This document shows positions 23,235 through 31,908 of a stretch of DNA of 38,444 nucleotides, one piece after another. Under the pieces are notes generated by a model, which was not told the origin of the DNA, searched no databases, and saw only the letters and a program-made list of their open reading frames with translations. The position numbers were made by a program, and so were the translations under genes. This stretch comes from Sphingobium sp. (lineage in GTDB: Bacteria; Pseudomonadota; Alphaproteobacteria; Sphingomonadales; Sphingomonadaceae), in assembly GCA_017984895.1 (NCBI GenBank), contig JAGNYO010000021.1, positions 1 to 38,444 of the forward strand. The letters run 5' to 3'. Each line of letters begins with the position of its first letter. The first letter of the stretch is position 1.

Positions 23235-23486
23235 TCAGGCGGCGAGGCCGACCACCGGCGCCGTGGAAAGATTCTGATAGCGGGCAAAGCAGTCCGCTTC
23301 CTCCGGCGTATGGGGGCGCAGGAAGGACACGCTCAGCTTGCGGCCAAACACCTCATCACCCTTTACGCGCAACTCGGCATCCGCACCGTCGGGCAAAGAA
23401 TCCCGCAACGCAACGAGTGTATTAATCACTGCTTCAAGCGAAGAATGATCTACAATATCGACAAAATCGCGAACCATATGTGTCAT
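23235..23486 (-). CDS. Small unrecognised protein (83 aa)
   Basis: I do not recognise this family. From the ATG at 23486 (GGGGGG 4 nt upstream) it reads MTHMVRDFVDIVDHSSLEA, then LRDSLPDGADAELRVKGDEVFGRKLSVSFLRPHTPEEADCFARY and ends VVGLAA. It is soluble and compact, with an alternating pattern suggesting an alpha-beta fold. The same frame is open to 23543, but those 19 residues have no good ribosome-binding site. It converges with the dgoD-like gene. Upstream is an AT-rich stretch with two palindromes, which would be its control region. It may be a regulatory protein of the polysaccharide locus; this is inference from position only. Confidence 0.65.
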   Translation of the reverse strand: MTHMVRDFVDIVDHSSLEAVINTLVALRDSLPDGADAELRVKGDEVFGRKLSVSFLRPHTPEEADCFARYQNLSTAPVVGLAA

Positions 23487-23586
23487 CCGACCCCCCGGCC
23501 AAAATAAGTTGGGAACCATCACGCTTTTAGTGCGTTCCAACATACACCGGAAGTCTGTATTTTTGCTGAATAATATCTAAAAACAG

Positions 23587-23610
23587 TAACATATGTTAGT
23601 ATTAACGTTA
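23587..23610. promoter_or_regulatory. AT-rich region with two palindromes
   Basis: TAACATATGTTA (23587-23598) and TAACGTTA (23603-23610) are perfect palindromes in a markedly AT-rich stretch (about 23540-23612) inside GC-rich DNA. The stretch lies upstream of the 83-residue gene and just after the 3' end of the GH1-RmlD fusion. It looks like an operator or promoter region. No regulator can be assigned. Confidence 0.45.
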
Positions 23611-23621
23611 CTAACCGCCAT

Positions 23622-25832
23622 TCAGCTCGTCATTTTCAGGTGAGATAGCAGGTCCGGGCGCGCTCCGCGAAGGTCGTGAGCGAAGCGATCCAGCGCATCG
23701 TCGAGCGAAACCATGAGTCGCCCGCGTTCGCTGGCCAGTGCCGCATAAGGGGGGCGCGCAGCCCGCCATCCTAGACTGTTACCGGGCACTGCCTCAAGCC
23801 GGTCGGCGGGAAGAGCGAGGCGGTCGAGTATCCGGCCCGCGAATCCAGCCCAGCTCAGCGCCTCGCCATTGCTGAGGTGCCACAATCCGTCCGCGCCATC
23901 TATTAGCAGGTCTAGCATCGCATCGGCGAGGAGCGGGACATAGGTCGGGGAAACGATATGATCGTCCGCCGCCGCGAATGATTCGCCCCTGCTTGCGGCA
24001 TAGAGCAGATGCGCGGCGAAATTGTGCGGATCGAACGCCGAAAAGAACGCTGCGGTGCGAATCATCAACTGCGCGCCTGGCAGGGCGGCGATAGCCAGTT
24101 CGGCGGCGTGCTTGCTACGGCCATAGGCATTGAGCGGGGCGGCGGCGTCACTTTCCACATACGCGCGGCCTGCGCGTCCATCGAAAACCAGATCGCTCGA
24201 CAGGCTGACGCAGGCGATGCCGCGCCGGCCCGCTTCCTCTGCCAGAGAAAATGCGCCGTGGCAGTTCGCGGCCATGCAGGCGTCCTGCGCATCTTCCGCC
24301 TCGTCCACCCGCACCCAGCCTGCCGCATTGATGACCGCCCAGGGACGCAGACCGTCCAGCGCGCCGGATATCGATTCGCGCGATGAAAGATCAAGCTGCG
24401 CCCGCCCGCTCAGCACATGAAGGATGCCGCGATGATGGCAGGCACGGGAGAGGGCCTGCCCGAGGGTGCCGGTCGCGCCGAGGATCAGCAGCGGCGCACT
24501 GCCGGGAAGCAGCGGCCTCTCGGTCACCCGGCTATGCTCGCGCATCGGCGCTGGTCTGGATACGGCGGGATGGCCGCTCCTGATAGTCCGCCGCCACCAG
24601 CCCGCACCCGCCGAAGTAGGATGTGGCGCGTCGCGGCTGGGCAGGGCGCGCAGCATGTCCGCCATAGCGGTGGGCCGCGGCTGGCCGCCCGATATGTCGT
24701 AGACGCCCGGTTCATAGCGCCCTGCGCCAGTCAACAGGCTGTTCCACCCCTGGCTGCCGAACAGGGACCAGCACGTCACGGCGCGCAGGTCCACCCCTTG
24801 CGCGCGTAAATCTTTCGCCAGCGCCCATGCCTCGATGAACCAGCGCATTTGTTCTTCACGGGTGCAGCCATTATGCACCTCCGTGATCGCGAGCGGAATG
24901 CCATAGCGCTCCCAGGCATCCAGCAGCGCGCGGTGCAGGCCATCCGGCGGAGGCTCGAGCACACGCACCGCCTCGGTATCTGCGAAACGGGTGAGCGGAT
25001 TGCCGCCATGCAGATGTTCAGGATAACGCTGGAGGCGGTGATCGAGAAAGCGGTCACTGGTGAGATAGTGGTTGATGCCCATGATATCAGGCGGGCAGGG
25101 CACCTCCGCGATGGCCCGCAGACGCGGCTCCAGCCCCAGCGCACACAGGCGCCGCCACATGGAATGGCCGGGTTTCACACGGCCGCACAACAGATCCCAT
25201 GCCATCCAGCGCCGGGCATTGTCATATCCCGCCTGTGCCTCCAGCCGGACGGTGGCGTAGGTTCTGCCCAGATCGTCCGTCTGAATGAGGCGCGCGCGCG
25301 GGTTTACCTCGCGGATCGCGCGCATGGACGCTATGACGCCCTCAACCTGGTTGAGCAGCGCCTGCCAGAAGGAGCGTTCGTCACGGCGATGCGGATGCCA
25401 CAGGCCGTAGAGCGCGGCAAAGCGCGCCGTCGTCAGGGGTTCGTTGACCGGGGTCCAGTCCTCAATCCAAGGATAGCGCTCCGCCACGGCCCGCGCATGA
25501 GTGGCGAGACCGCTGGCAAAGTCCTTGGCCAGCAGCCCGGTATAGCGCGGCCCGCTGCCATGATGGATAAGCCCGGCGATAACCCGCAGGCCATGATCGC
25601 GCAGCAGCGGCAGGCGCTCGTCTGTCCAGCTCCAGTCCCGCTCGTCCGGCGCATCGGGCGCTATCCGTTCCCACAACACCGGATAGCGCACCGCATCCAG
25701 ACCCAGCCCGGTGATGAGCGCCATGTCGGAAGGGCGATCGTGATGGCCGCTGGCTTTCAACTGGTCGTGATAGATATCCCCGACACGGTTCACCGTGCAT
25801 TCCGGCCCGCCCCATAGTTCTAGTGGCATCAT
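23622..25832 (-). CDS. Fusion: GH1-like glycosidase + RmlD-like reductase
   Basis: A 736-residue two-domain protein. Residues 1 to about 400 form a GH1-like barrel: MMPLELWGGPECTVNRVGD, acid/base glutamate in DWTPVNEPLTTARFAALYGLW, MGINHYLTSDRFLDHRL, and nucleophile in LAITEVHNGC. A Pro/Arg-rich linker of about 40 residues follows. Residues from about 443 form a short-chain reductase of the RmlD (dTDP-4-dehydrorhamnose reductase) type: LLILGATGTLGQ binds the dinucleotide, SSDLVFDGRAGRAY and YGRSKHAAE carry the catalytic Ser/Thr-Tyr-Lys set. A second, free-standing RmlD is encoded at 31905-32762, so this domain may act on another nucleotide sugar. The frame is continuous, with no sign of a sequencing join. 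The gene is divergent from the GT-Glf fusion. Confidence 0.85.
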   Translation of the reverse strand: MMPLELWGGPECTVNRVGDIYHDQLKASGHHDRPSDMALITGLGLDAVRYPVLWERIAPDAPDERDWSWTDERLPLLRDHGLRVIAGLIHHGSGPRYTGLLAKDFASGLATHARAVAERYPWIEDWTPVNEPLTTARFAALYGLWHPHRRDERSFWQALLNQVEGVIASMRAIREVNPRARLIQTDDLGRTYATVRLEAQAGYDNARRWMAWDLLCGRVKPGHSMWRRLCALGLEPRLRAIAEVPCPPDIMGINHYLTSDRFLDHRLQRYPEHLHGGNPLTRFADTEAVRVLEPPPDGLHRALLDAWERYGIPLAITEVHNGCTREEQMRWFIEAWALAKDLRAQGVDLRAVTCWSLFGSQGWNSLLTGAGRYEPGVYDISGGQPRPTAMADMLRALPSRDAPHPTSAGAGWWRRTIRSGHPAVSRPAPMREHSRVTERPLLPGSAPLLILGATGTLGQALSRACHHRGILHVLSGRAQLDLSSRESISGALDGLRPWAVINAAGWVRVDEAEDAQDACMAANCHGAFSLAEEAGRRGIACVSLSSDLVFDGRAGRAYVESDAAAPLNAYGRSKHAAELAIAALPGAQLMIRTAAFFSAFDPHNFAAHLLYAASRGESFAAADDHIVSPTYVPLLADAMLDLLIDGADGLWHLSNGEALSWAGFAGRILDRLALPADRLEAVPGNSLGWRAARPPYAALASERGRLMVSLDDALDRFAHDLRGARPDLLSHLKMTS

Positions 25833-26041
25833 GGCATACCCACATTTTTGCTCGCCTCATTATGCGAGACTGAACGCCAACGATGCTGTGAGGATTTAGT
25901 TTCCTTTCCGCCTTAATATCCCGCAGAAATAAATGGTGCGCTGCACCAAGCCTGAACAGGACATGAAATTGTTTGATAACCCACGGAACACTGCGGTGTT
26001 TTGCTAGTTTTGTTGTCACATCATCAGCAAGGTTTCTCATC
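25833..26041. promoter_or_regulatory. Shared divergent promoter region of the two fusion genes
   Basis: About 210 nt separate the starts of the two fusion genes. It is less GC-rich than the genes and contains a small inverted repeat GGTGC/GCACC (near 25935). No clear -10/-35 pair could be fixed on either strand, and I see no other gene in it. Confidence 0.4.
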
Positions 26042-28441
26042 ATGCAGCAATCCCCGATTTGCGCGATGCCTTCGCGCGTCCGCAAACTAAGCCAGTCCGG
26101 CAAGACCTACGACATACTATGTTTCAGTCATTTGCGGTGGGACTTCGTATTCCAGAGGCCCCAGCATCTGTTGAGCCGCTTTGCGCGCAATGGCCGCGTC
26201 TTTTTCTGGGAAGAACCGCGCTACACCGAGGCGAGGGCCGAAGCCCGGCTCGATGTGCGGGTCGATAAGGCGACGGGCGTCACCGTAATCGTGCCCGAGC
26301 TGCCGACTGGCCTGGGCGCACAGACCGAGCAGTTGATGCTCGAAGGCTTGTTGGATCGCTTCGTCATCGAACAACGCATGCATTGCTTGGTGCGCCGGTA
26401 TTACACGCCGATGATGATGCCGTTTTCGGCGCATCTATCGGCCGACTGCACCGTCTATGATTGCATGGACGAACTGTCCGCTTTCAGGAATGCGCCGCCC
26501 GGCCTTCTCGCACTGGAAGAGCGGCTGCTGCGCGAGGCGGATGTCGTGTTTACCGGCGGCTACAGCCTGTATGAGGCGAAGCGCAACCGCCACCCCAATG
26601 TTCACGCTTTCCCGTCCAGCGTCGATGTAGCGCATTTCGCGCAGGCGCGGACGGCGCTTTCCGAGCCTGAGGATCAGGCCGCCATTCCGCACCCGCGCCT
26701 TGGCTTTTTCGGTGTGGTGGACGAGCGGATGGACATAGAACTGCTTGGCGCACTGGCGGATGCCAAGCCCGACTGGTCGCTCGTGGTGTTGGGGCCGGTG
26801 GTCAAGATCGATCCCGCAGATTTGCCGCAGCGCGCCAACATCCATTATCTCGGCGCGCGCGAATATAGCGCTTTGCCCGCCTATATTGCCGGGTGGGATG
26901 CGGCGCTCATGCCCTTTGCGATGAACGACGCTACGCGCTTCATCAGCCCGACCAAGACACCCGAATATCTTGCCGCCGGTCGTCCGGTCGTTTCAACCGC
27001 CATTGCCGATGTCGTGCGCCATTATGGCGACCTGACAGGCGTGGAAATAGCGCAGACCGCACAAGAATTCGAGCAGGCGTGCGAGCGGGCGCTCGATCTG
27101 GCGCAGCGGCCACAGGACTGGATTCCGGGCGTGGATGCGGTGCTCGCCAGCATGTCATGGGATGAAACACAGGGCCAGATGCGTGCACTGATCGACGAAG
27201 TGATCGCCGGTGGCGCGCCGCAGCCGATCGTCTCGCCGGACAATTGGCCGTTGCCAGAGGAACGCCATTATGATGTGATGGTTGTCGGTGCAGGGTTTGC
27301 GGGCGCTGTGATGGCCGAGCGGCTTGCCGCTGGCTCTGGCCTCAAGGTGCTGGTGGTCGATCGTCGGCCCCATGTCGCTGGCAACGCATATGACCGCTAT
27401 AACGAGGCGGGCATCCTGATCCATCAATATGGGCCGCATATTTTCCATACGAACAGCCAGGACATCGTCGATTATCTGTCCCGCTTTACCGAATGGCGCC
27501 CCTATGAGCACCGTGTGCTTGCGGAGGTTGACGGGCGGGCCGTGCCTATGCCGATCAACCGGACCACGCTCAACGCGCTATATGGGCTGGATCTGCGCAC
27601 CGATGCGGAAGCGGCGGATTTTCTCGCCTCACGGGCTGAGTCCGTCGAGGAAATCCGCACATCCGAGGATGTAGTGATTTCGCAGGTCGGCCGCGATCTC
27701 TACGAAAAGTTCTTCCGTGGTTACACGCGCAAGCAATGGGGGCTTGATCCCTCGGAACTGGACAAGAGCGTCACTTCCCGCGTGCCGACCCGGACGAATA
27801 CCGATGACCGTTATTTCAATGACAGTTTTCAGGCCATGCCCGCTGAAGGCTATACCCGCATGTTCGAACGCATGCTCGATCATCCCAATATCGACCTGCT
27901 GCTCGGCGTCGATTATCGCGACGTGCGGGACGCCTATCCGCATGACCGGCTGGTGTTCACCGGGCCGATCGATGAATATTTCGATTTCCGCTATGGCGCG
28001 CTGCCCTACCGCTCGCTCAATTTCAAGCATGAGACGGTGGAAACCGAGTGGTTCCAGCCCGTTGCGGTGGTCAACTATCCTTCCGAGGACGTGCCTTATA
28101 CCCGTATCACGGAGTATAAGCACCTGACCGGGCAGACTGCGGCCCGCACCAGCCTCACCTACGAATATCCCAGCGCGCACGGGGATCCCTATTATCCGAT
28201 ACCGCGCCCTGAGAATCAGGAACTGTTCAAACGCTATGAGGCGCTTGCCAAAACTCAGCAGGATGTGCTGTTCGTCGGTCGTCTCGCCACTTACAAATAT
28301 TACAATATGGATCAGGTCGTCGGTCAGGCGCTGGCCGTGTATCGGCGCAATTTTGGTGCGGCAATGCTGAAGGCAGAGCGCGCCTCGCTGCAACCCAGAG
28401 CGACATTCGTGGTCCGCACCGGCGGGGCCATGACTGCATAG
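26042..28441 (+). CDS. glf: Fusion: GT-B glycosyltransferase + UDP-galactopyranose mutase
   Basis: A 799-residue two-domain protein. The N-terminal 400 residues form a GT-B glycosyltransferase-like domain: YDILCFSHLRWDFVFQRPQHLLSRFA, VYDCMDELSAFRNAP, RLGFFGVVDERMDIELL and the donor-site block RFISPTKTPEYLAAGRPVVSTAI. From about residue 408 a complete Glf domain follows: YDVMVVGAGFAGAVMAERLA (FAD), VDRRPHVAGNAYD, HQYGPHIFHTN, FFRGYTRKQWG and VGRLATYKYYNMDQVVGQAL. Glf interconverts UDP-galactopyranose and UDP-galactofuranose with reduced FAD. Fusion to a transferase suggests that UDP-Galf is made and used by one protein. The frame is open to 25973, but AAGG 9 nt before 26042 supports the later start. 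Confidence 0.9.
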   Translation: MQQSPICAMPSRVRKLSQSGKTYDILCFSHLRWDFVFQRPQHLLSRFARNGRVFFWEEPRYTEARAEARLDVRVDKATGVTVIVPELPTGLGAQTEQLMLEGLLDRFVIEQRMHCLVRRYYTPMMMPFSAHLSADCTVYDCMDELSAFRNAPPGLLALEERLLREADVVFTGGYSLYEAKRNRHPNVHAFPSSVDVAHFAQARTALSEPEDQAAIPHPRLGFFGVVDERMDIELLGALADAKPDWSLVVLGPVVKIDPADLPQRANIHYLGAREYSALPAYIAGWDAALMPFAMNDATRFISPTKTPEYLAAGRPVVSTAIADVVRHYGDLTGVEIAQTAQEFEQACERALDLAQRPQDWIPGVDAVLASMSWDETQGQMRALIDEVIAGGAPQPIVSPDNWPLPEERHYDVMVVGAGFAGAVMAERLAAGSGLKVLVVDRRPHVAGNAYDRYNEAGILIHQYGPHIFHTNSQDIVDYLSRFTEWRPYEHRVLAEVDGRAVPMPINRTTLNALYGLDLRTDAEAADFLASRAESVEEIRTSEDVVISQVGRDLYEKFFRGYTRKQWGLDPSELDKSVTSRVPTRTNTDDRYFNDSFQAMPAEGYTRMFERMLDHPNIDLLLGVDYRDVRDAYPHDRLVFTGPIDEYFDFRYGALPYRSLNFKHETVETEWFQPVAVVNYPSEDVPYTRITEYKHLTGQTAARTSLTYEYPSAHGDPYYPIPRPENQELFKRYEALAKTQQDVLFVGRLATYKYYNMDQVVGQALAVYRRNFGAAMLKAERASLQPRATFVVRTGGAMTA

Positions 28442-28448
28442 CGCAAGC

Positions 28449-28480
28449 GGCCAGGCGCGGCATCAACCTCGCGCCTGGCC
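28449..28480 (+). terminator. Strong stem-loop after the GT-Glf fusion gene
   Basis: A perfect 11-bp inverted repeat GGCCAGGCGCG / CGCGCCTGGCC with a 10-nt loop begins 8 nt after the stop codon. It lacks a T run, so it may be a factor-dependent or inefficient terminator, or an RNA-stabilising hairpin. Confidence 0.5.
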
Positions 28481-28642
28481 TGCAAGCGAAGTATTGGTGT
28501 GCAAGTTTGCCAAGAGTCGTTTGCAAGTGCGCGCGCGAATCTCTAGTGCTGCTCGCGTGATGGCGCAGAAATCCCACATCAGTCTGCGGAAATTTCCTGC
28601 CTCTGCACCGGCCTTCCGGCGCAGGGGCATGATGTTTATACG

Positions 28643-30394
28643 GTGTATAAGGCGATGATCGAGGGCTGGGTCGAAGGAGACGCCGCCAAGCAGCGCCTCA
28701 GCGCGGTGATGCTGCACGCACGCAAGGCAATGGTGGCGACCTTCGTGTTGAGCGCGGTGTTGAATGTCCTGCTGCTGTCCGGCTCGCTGTATATGATGCT
28801 GGTCTATGACATGGTGCTGCCCAGCGGCAGTATCCCGACACTGGTTGGCTGTGCCATTCTCGTCCTCGTCGCTTATGCCTTTCAGGGGGTGCTGGATTTC
28901 ATCCGCAGTCGGGTGCTGCTGCATTTTTCCGCTGCGGTAGATGTCGACCTGAGCGGTGATGTGCATAAGCTGATGGGGCTGATGTCGCGCAGCCAGGCGA
29001 CCATGGACAGCCTCCAGCCGATGCGCGATCTGGATCAGCTTCGCCAGTTTCTCGCGGGGCCGGGGCCATCGGCGCTGGTGGACTTGCCGTGGATGCTGTT
29101 TTTTATCATCATCCTGTTCCTTCTGCATCCCTATCTTGGCATCACGGTGTTGATTGGCGGTGCGATACTGGTGTTTCTCACATTTCTTACAGAGCGGCTG
29201 ACCAGCGAAAAGAACCAGAAACTGCTCCAACTGGCGGGCGCGCGGCAGATGGTGGCGGATATTACGCGTCGCCATGCTGAAAGCCTGTTCGCGCTGGGGA
29301 TGGAGGGCCGGATTGCGGCGCGCTGGCGCACAGCGAGCGGCCAGTTTCTCGCCGCGCAGGAGAAACTGAACGCCATATCCAATAGCCTCAGCAACTTGAC
29401 GAAGATCTTGCGCATGGTGTTGCAATCGGGCGTGCTGACCGTGGGTGCGCTGCTGGTGATGGAGCAGCAGGCAAGCGGTGGTGTGATCTTTGCCAGCTCG
29501 ATCCTGTCGTCCCGCGCGCTGGCGCCGGTCGAGGCGGCGATCGCCAACTGGCGCGGCTTCGTGAGCGCGCGGCAGGGTTGGGCGCGGCTCAAATCGTTGA
29601 TTCTCGCGATGCCGGAAGTGCCGCAAGCGGATATGCTGCCCGCGCCGGAGAAGATCGTGATGGCGGATGATATAACGCTCGGTCCGCCAGGGCTGGACAG
29701 GATGACGGTGCAGGGTGTCCGGTTCGGGCTGCGCGCGGGCGATGGGCTGGCGATTCTGGGGCCAAGTGGCTGTGGCAAATCGACGCTGGTGCGCGGGCTG
29801 GCGGGGATATGGCCGCTCAATTCCGGTGCGGTGCGGCTCGATAATGCGGACCTGACGCAGTGGCCGCCCGAGATTATTGGCCGCCATATCGGCTATCTTC
29901 CACAAAATGTGGAGTTGATCGGCGGGACCGTCGCCGAAAATATCGCGCGGTTCGATCCCGATGCCCAGTCGGAGGATGTCATCAAGGCGGCGCAATTGGC
30001 TGGGGTGCATGATCTCGTTCTGCATCTGCCCGATGGCTATAACACCCAGGTGGGCGCCGATGGCCGGGCGCTATCCGGGGGGCAGAGGCAACGTATCGGG
30101 CTGGCGCGGGCGCTTTATGGAGAGCCGTTTCTGATCATCCTTGATGAACCCAATTCCAATCTCGACAGCGCCGGCGAGGAAGCGCTTTCCAACGCCATTG
30201 CCGATGTGCGGGCACGCGGCGCGGTAGTCATTGCCGTGGCGCACCGCCCCTCGCTGCTCGCCTCGGTCGATCTGGTGCTGCTGATGAAGGAGGGGCGCGC
30301 TGTTGCGTTTGGTCCGAAGGAAAAGCTGGTGGGGCATTTATTGCCGGACCGGCGCCCGGCACCCGCTGCTGCTCCGGCTGCGGCCAGCGCCTGA
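28643..30394 (+). CDS. Type I secretion ABC permease/ATPase (PrsD/AtrD-like)
   Basis: A 583-residue half-transporter with fused membrane and ATPase domains. The N-terminal half has about six hydrophobic segments, beginning ATFVLSAVLNVLLLSGSLYMMLVYDMVLPSGSIPTLVG, a wording typical of the HlyB/PrtD exporters without a peptidase domain. The ATPase has Walker A GPSGCGKST (near residue 372), the Q-loop IGYLPQNVELIGGTVAENIARF, signature LSGGQRQR, Walker B FLIILDEPNSNLDS and the switch H in VAHRPS. Such genes (atrD/atrB) occur in sphingan clusters. The usual membrane-fusion partner is not adjacent. The start is GTG at 28643; ATG at 28655 is an alternative, since neither has a strong ribosome-binding site. 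Confidence 0.88.
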   Translation: MYKAMIEGWVEGDAAKQRLSAVMLHARKAMVATFVLSAVLNVLLLSGSLYMMLVYDMVLPSGSIPTLVGCAILVLVAYAFQGVLDFIRSRVLLHFSAAVDVDLSGDVHKLMGLMSRSQATMDSLQPMRDLDQLRQFLAGPGPSALVDLPWMLFFIIILFLLHPYLGITVLIGGAILVFLTFLTERLTSEKNQKLLQLAGARQMVADITRRHAESLFALGMEGRIAARWRTASGQFLAAQEKLNAISNSLSNLTKILRMVLQSGVLTVGALLVMEQQASGGVIFASSILSSRALAPVEAAIANWRGFVSARQGWARLKSLILAMPEVPQADMLPAPEKIVMADDITLGPPGLDRMTVQGVRFGLRAGDGLAILGPSGCGKSTLVRGLAGIWPLNSGAVRLDNADLTQWPPEIIGRHIGYLPQNVELIGGTVAENIARFDPDAQSEDVIKAAQLAGVHDLVLHLPDGYNTQVGADGRALSGGQRQRIGLARALYGEPFLIILDEPNSNLDSAGEEALSNAIADVRARGAVVIAVAHRPSLLASVDLVLLMKEGRAVAFGPKEKLVGHLLPDRRPAPAAAPAAASA

Positions 30395-30487
30395 AATGCT
30401 AACGACACTTGCGCGCGGTAACGGAGTGTTTAGCAAACGCAGCATAAACGAATCACGGGCTGACCCGCACTGGAGACTGATACTATC

Positions 30488-31372
30488 ATGCGCAAAGGCA
30501 TAATTCTTGCGGGCGGATCGGGAACGCGGCTCTATCCGTTGACCAAGGCCGTCTCGAAGCAGTTGATGCCGGTCTATGACAAGCCGATGATCTATTATCC
30601 GCTTTCGGTGCTGATATTGTCCGGCATCCGCGACATCATGATTATCACCACACCGCATGATCAGAGCGCTTTTCAGGCGTTACTGGGCGATGGTTCTGAC
30701 ATGGGCGTGTCGCTGACCTATGCGGTGCAGCCCGAACCGGCCGGGCTGGCACAGGCCTATCATATCGGCGCGGATTTCGTGGGCACCAATCCCTCCACAC
30801 TGATATTGGGCGATAATATCTTCTATGGCCACGGCCTTACCGACCTGCTCGACAATGCTGCGGACCGGGAATCGGGCGCGACTGTGTTTGGGTATTATGT
30901 GAATGACCCGACCGCTTATGGCGTCGTGTCGTTCGATGCTGCTGGCCGCGCCGAGACAATCGAGGAGAAACCCGCGCACCCCAAATCCAATTATGCGGTG
31001 ACAGGGCTGTATTTCTACGATGGCCGTGCGGTGGAATTCGCCCATGCCATCGAGCCATCACCGCGTGGAGAACTGGAAATTACCGACCTCAATCGGCTTT
31101 ATCTGGAGGCGGGCGAACTGAATGTCGAGATTATGGGGCGCGGCTATGCATGGCTCGATACCGGCACGCACGGCTCTCTGATCGATGCCGCCAATTATGT
31201 GCGCATCACCGAGGAGCGGCAGGGTCTGAAGATCTGCTGCCCCGAAGAGCTGGCCTGGCGCAAGGGCTTCATTGACGACGCGCAGCTCGAGCGCATCGCC
31301 GCGCCGCTCGTCAAATCCGGCTATGGCGCCTATCTGCTGCATCTGCTCGAAAGGGGCGACAAGTGGAGCTGA
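30488..31372 (+). CDS. rmlA: Glucose-1-phosphate thymidylyltransferase RmlA
   Basis: A 294-residue nucleotidyltransferase that makes dTDP-glucose from dTTP and glucose-1-phosphate, the first step of dTDP-L-rhamnose synthesis. The N-terminus [51 protein letters not shown] is diagnostic. The metal site is [10 protein letters not shown], and [30 protein letters not shown] and [21 protein letters not shown] complete the family pattern. It is the first gene of the rmlACDB operon, about 95 nt after the secretion ABC gene, and overlaps rmlC by 10 nt. Confidence 0.96.
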   Translation: MRKGIILAGGSGTRLYPLTKAVSKQLMPVYDKPMIYYPLSVLILSGIRDIMIITTPHDQSAFQALLGDGSDMGVSLTYAVQPEPAGLAQAYHIGADFVGTNPSTLILGDNIFYGHGLTDLLDNAADRESGATVFGYYVNDPTAYGVVSFDAAGRAETIEEKPAHPKSNYAVTGLYFYDGRAVEFAHAIEPSPRGELEITDLNRLYLEAGELNVEIMGRGYAWLDTGTHGSLIDAANYVRITEERQGLKICCPEELAWRKGFIDDAQLERIAAPLVKSGYGAYLLHLLERGDKWS

Positions 31373-31908
31373 TCGAGACGGCAATTCCCGGCGTGCTGAT
31401 CATCGAGCCGAAGGTGTTCGGCGACGAGCGCGGCTTTTTCATGGAAAGCTGGAACGCACGGGCGTTTGCGCAGGCAGGGCTGGATCTCGAGTTCGTGCAG
31501 GATAATCATAGCCGCTCCAGCCGGGGCGTGCTGCGCGGCATGCATTATCAGCAGCCGGGGCCACAGGGCAAGCTGGTGCGGGTAACGGCGGGAGCGGTGT
31601 TCGATGCGGTGGTGGATATGCGCGCGTCCTCGCCCACCTTTGGCCGCTGGGTAGGCGTAGAGCTGAGCGCTTCCAACAAGCGGATGCTCTGGGTGCCGCA
31701 GGGCATGGCGCATGGCTTTCTTTGCCTGGAAAACGGCACGGATTTTCTGTATAAGTGCGTCGGCTATTACGATCCCGCAAACGAGCACAGCCTGTTGTGG
31801 AACGACCCGGCTGTCGGCATCGAATGGCCCCTCGACGGCATCGAACCGCAACTTTCAGCCAAGGATGTCGGAGGCAGGCCTTTAGCTGACGCGGTGACAT
31901 TCGCATGA
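31363..31908 (+). CDS. rmlC: dTDP-4-dehydrorhamnose 3,5-epimerase RmlC
   Basis: A 181-residue cupin epimerase, third step of dTDP-L-rhamnose synthesis. Family blocks are [40 protein letters not shown] (with the catalytic histidine in GMHYQ), [27 protein letters not shown] and [27 protein letters not shown]. It starts with GTG at 31363, inside the end of rmlA, with AAGGGG 6 nt upstream, and its stop overlaps the rmlD ATG, so expression is tightly coupled. Confidence 0.95.
   Translation: MELIETAIPGVLIIEPKVFGDERGFFMESWNARAFAQAGLDLEFVQDNHSRSSRGVLRGMHYQQPGPQGKLVRVTAGAVFDAVVDMRASSPTFGRWVGVELSASNKRMLWVPQGMAHGFLCLENGTDFLYKCVGYYDPANEHSLLWNDPAVGIEWPLDGIEPQLSAKDVGGRPLADAVTFA

Noticed and set aside
28560-28658. 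32-codon open frame before the secretion ABC gene
   Set aside because: Basic, without motif or ribosome-binding site, and it overlaps the start of the ABC gene.
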